From contig JAKAYZ010000234.1 of NCBI GenBank assembly GCA_021816165.1, forward strand, positions 1 to 5,204: 5,204 nt of DNA. The letters are read 5' to 3'. The notes under the pieces are model-generated. The model was given only the letters and a program-made list of their open reading frames with translations. It did not search any database and was not told where the DNA came from. The DNA comes from Planctomycetota bacterium. GTDB lineage: Bacteria > Planctomycetota > Phycisphaerae > WQYP01. The stretch's first letter is position 1. The number at the start of each line of letters is the position of its first letter. Below are positions 5,099-5,204 of the stretch, in pieces. Made by a program: the position numbers and the translations under genes.

Positions 5099-5204
5099 GA
5101 GCCTGTCCGAGTAATAGCAGGGACTGCGACGGCATGGATTTTGGCGGGCATCAAGAAGCGGCGACGAGGGCGTATCTGGCGAGGATGATACGCCGAGGAA
5201 GCCG
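5098..5204. mobile_element. Possible insertion-sequence end, cut by the window edge
   Basis: From 5098 the plus strand reads GGAGCCTGTCCGAGTAA, preceded by CTAG/TA. This looks like the terminal inverted repeat of an IS (IS5/IS4-like elements often end in GAGCCTGTC and target TA or CTAG); this is recalled similarity, not a search result. Just inside is a perfect 8-bp inverted repeat (GGCGTATC/GATACGCC, 5169-5194, 10-nt loop) flanked by repeated CGAGG. A plus-strand frame starting at ATG 5134 is open to the edge but too short to recognise. The element would sit directly behind the prepilin motif of the neighbouring gene. The other end, the target duplication and the transposase are outside the window. 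Confidence 0.35.
5169..5194. repeat. Perfect 8-bp inverted repeat near the right edge
   Basis: GGCGTATC (5169-5176) and GATACGCC (5187-5194) are exact complements around a 10-nt loop, with CGAGG just outside both arms and once in the loop. It lies inside the suspected mobile element, where hairpins near the tip are common. Its role is unknown. Confidence 0.4.

Noticed and set aside
4914..5135. Minus-strand frame from ATG 5135 as the true pseudopilin start, via a frameshift
   Set aside because: It lies in a different frame from the prepilin motif and no slippery run is seen; a disrupted or distant start is simpler.

Overview
The window looks like chromosomal DNA from a bacterium of the PVC group, most likely Planctomycetota and perhaps class Phycisphaerae. 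The main clue is the minus-strand gene at the right end. It encodes a prepilin-type protein with the AFTLIELLVVIS...LLISILLPAL N-terminus and a C-terminal H...DGHV motif, a protein type that is greatly expanded in planctomycetes. This assignment is an inference from motif style; there is no rRNA or other marker in the window.

Layout from left to right. (1) At 1-38 (minus) is the first dozen codons of an unidentified gene behind a strong Shine-Dalgarno sequence. It lies 50 bp downstream of (2) an exported HtrA/Deg-family serine protease (89-1414, minus), with which it is probably cotranscribed. (3) A divergent intergenic region (1415-1672) carries several short inverted repeats. (4) A class 1B-type dihydroorotate dehydrogenase, pyrD, is on the plus strand (about 1673-2662). 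(5) Convergent to it, and overlapping its 3' end by 56 bp, is a tight minus-strand pair, msrA (3060-3656) then msrB (2607-3050). These two genes repair methionine-S- and methionine-R-sulfoxide. The msrA stop codon lies inside the msrB ribosome binding site. (6) A 323-bp non-coding stretch (3657-3979) holds a likely msrA promoter and weak hairpins. (7) The planctomycete-type pseudopilin-like gene is at 3980-5098 (minus). Its reading frame stays open to the right edge but has no ATG, GTG or TTG upstream of the prepilin motif. (8) At about 5098 the sequence changes to what looks like the end of an insertion sequence, so the pseudopilin gene may have lost its native start.

Functionally, HtrA (envelope protein quality control) and MsrA/MsrB (oxidised methionine repair) are both protein-damage responses, but they are separate transcription units and nothing shows co-regulation. 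pyrD is a housekeeping pyrimidine gene; its usual class 1B partner PyrK is not in the window. No tRNA, rRNA, CRISPR array or defence system is visible. I do not see a convincing new multi-gene system. The most interesting points are the apparently beheaded pseudopilin gene next to an IS-like end, the dual-coding pyrD/msrB overlap, the degenerate first PDZ domain of the protease, and the palindromes between htrA and pyrD.
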